This document shows positions 6,145-7,208 of a DNA stretch of 7,208 nucleotides, piece by piece. The number at the start of each line of letters is the position of its first letter. Position 1 is the stretch's first letter. The notes below the pieces were generated by a model that was given only the letters and a program-made list of their open reading frames with translations, was not told the origin of the DNA and searched no databases. Source of the DNA: Gemmatimonadota bacterium (GTDB lineage: Bacteria; Gemmatimonadota; Gemmatimonadetes; Palauibacterales; Palauibacteraceae); assembly GCA_030601615.1 (NCBI GenBank), contig JAUVTH010000072.1:1-7208 (forward strand), in the 5' to 3' direction. Position numbers and translations under genes: made by a program.

Positions 6145-7208
6145 TTGAACGAGGACAGCAAGTGCCCGGTAACGGGCAGCTCTGACAGTCTGCCAGCCGG
6201 CGGGGGCACCTCGAGCCGTGATTGGTGGCCGAACCAGTTGAACCTCGAGGTTCTTCGTCAGCACTCTGACGCAAGCAATCCCATGGGCAAGGGGTTCAAC
6301 TACGCTGAGGAATTCAAGAAACTCGATCTGGAGGCCCTAAAGAGGGACCTCTATGCGCTCATGACCGACTCGCAGGACTGGTGGCCGGCTGATTACGGGC
6401 ACTACGGAGGACTCTTTATCCGAATGGCGTGGCACAGCGCGGGCACATACCGCATCGGCGACGGTCGCGGGGGTGCCGGATCCGGCACCCAACGCTTCGC
6501 GCCTCTCAACAGCTGGCCCGACAACGTAAACCTCGACAAGGCACGCCGCCTGCTCTGGCCGATCAAGCAGAAGTACGGCAAGAAAATCTCCTGGGCTGAC
6601 CTGATGATCCTCGCAGGCAACTGCGCCATCGAGTCGATGGGACTACAGACCTATGGCTTTGCCGGCGGGCGCGAGGACGTGTGGGAGCCGGAAGAGGACA
6701 TCTACTGGGGGACCGAGAGCGAGTGGCTTGGCGACAAGCGCTACTCCGGCGATCGGGACCTCGAGAATCCTCTCGCCGCCGTGCAGATGGGCCTGATCTA
6801 TGTGAACCCGGAAGGGCCGAACGGCGAACCGAGTGCGATTGCCTCCGGTCGCGATATTCGCGAGACCTTCGCGCGCATGGCCATGAACGACGAGGAAACC
6901 GTTGCGCTCACCGCCGGAGGCCACACGTTCGGCAAGTGCCATGGCGCGGGCGATGCTGCGCTGGTCGGTCCCGAACCGGAAGCCGCCGGCATCGAAGAGC
7001 AGGGCCTCGGATGGAAGAGCAGCTTCGGCAGCGGTAAGGGCTCCGACGCCATCGGCAGCGGCTTGGAAGGTGCCTGGACGCCGAACCCGACCCAGTGGGA
7101 CATGGGCTATTTTGACATGCTGTTTGGCTACGATTGGGATGTGGTGAAGAGCCCCGCCGGCGCCTGGCAGTGGGTCCCGGTCAATCCGGATGAAGAGGAT
7201 CTCGCGCC
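6145..7208 (+). CDS. Catalase-peroxidase KatG, N-terminal half (runs off window)
   Basis: KatG is a bifunctional haem catalase and broad peroxidase that removes hydrogen peroxide. In M. tuberculosis it activates isoniazid. The frame is open for 354 codons to the window edge. Full proteins have about 720-740 residues, so nearly all of the catalytic N-terminal domain is here and the C-terminal domain is outside. Visible landmarks: DWWPNQLNL (26-34), WWPADYGHYGGLFIRMAWHSAGTYR (79-103) with distal Arg93, Trp96 and His97, and APLNSWPDN (119-127) with the access-channel Asp126. LIYVNPEGPNG (217-227) carries Tyr219, and RMAMND (244-249) carries Met245. Together these give Trp96-Tyr219-Met245, the residues of the covalent adduct needed for catalase activity. 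GGHTFGK (258-264) has the proximal haem ligand His260. GLGWKSSFG and SPAGAWQW follow. Ser305 matches Ser315 of the M. tuberculosis enzyme. No inactivating change is seen. It starts with TTG behind a strong Shine-Dalgarno and is divergent from the TPR gene across 718 bp. Confidence 0.97.
   Translation, partial: MNEDSKCPVTGSSDSLPAGGGTSSRDWWPNQLNLEVLRQHSDASNPMGKGFNYAEEFKKLDLEALKRDLYALMTDSQDWWPADYGHYGGLFIRMAWHSAGTYRIGDGRGGAGSGTQRFAPLNSWPDNVNLDKARRLLWPIKQKYGKKISWADLMILAGNCAIESMGLQTYGFAGGREDVWEPEEDIYWGTESEWLGDKRYSGDRDLENPLAAVQMGLIYVNPEGPNGEPSAIASGRDIRETFARMAMNDEETVALTAGGHTFGKCHGAGDAALVGPEPEAAGIEEQGLGWKSSFGSGKGSDAIGSGLEGAWTPNPTQWDMGYFDMLFGYDWDVVKSPAGAWQWVPVNPDEEDLA

Noticed and set aside
1..7208. 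CRISPR array
   Set aside because: The only regular repeats are two diverged ~82-bp units. There is no series of short identical repeats with unique spacers.

Overview
This is a GC-rich bacterial chromosome fragment with three protein genes. The TPR protein combines three N-terminal membrane segments, a TolB/FlgO-like domain and TPR repeats. I associate that architecture, plus a large UPF0182 protein, with Gemmatimonadota-like environmental bacteria. The taxonomic call comes from recalled family features and is only moderately sure.

Layout. Positions 1-300 hold no gene I can support, only short palindromes and a possible insertion-sequence end. Positions 301-390 are the first copy (A) of a 90-bp repeat. 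On the minus strand, 3190-458 encodes a UPF0182 integral membrane protein. A 238-bp gap separates it from 5426-3429, also minus strand, which encodes a 665-aa membrane-anchored TPR protein. Next is a 718-bp intergenic region (5427-6144) between divergent genes. It contains two imperfect tandem units of about 82 bp full of small hairpins, the second copy (B) of the 90-bp repeat (5753-5842), and nested inverted repeats (5849-5881). On the plus strand, 6145 to the window end is the N-terminal half of katG (catalase-peroxidase), starting at TTG behind a near-perfect Shine-Dalgarno.

The most unusual feature is the 90-bp repeat. Its copies are 93% identical (6 mismatches) and lie in the same orientation 5,452 bp apart. 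Read on the minus strand, each looks like the 3' half of a tRNA-Ile(GAU) gene: anticodon loop, variable loop, T stem and acceptor 3' strand. The T loop is expanded by about 45 nt, and the 5' half of the tRNA is absent. The two copies bracket exactly the UPF0182 and TPR genes. Duplicated tRNA 3' halves are a known footprint of site-specific integration, but no integrase lies in the window, so a tRNA-derived dispersed repeat is equally possible.

The genes do not form an evident pathway. KatG detoxifies peroxide. The TPR and UPF0182 proteins are both probably envelope-associated and lie on one strand, but the 238-bp gap makes co-transcription uncertain.
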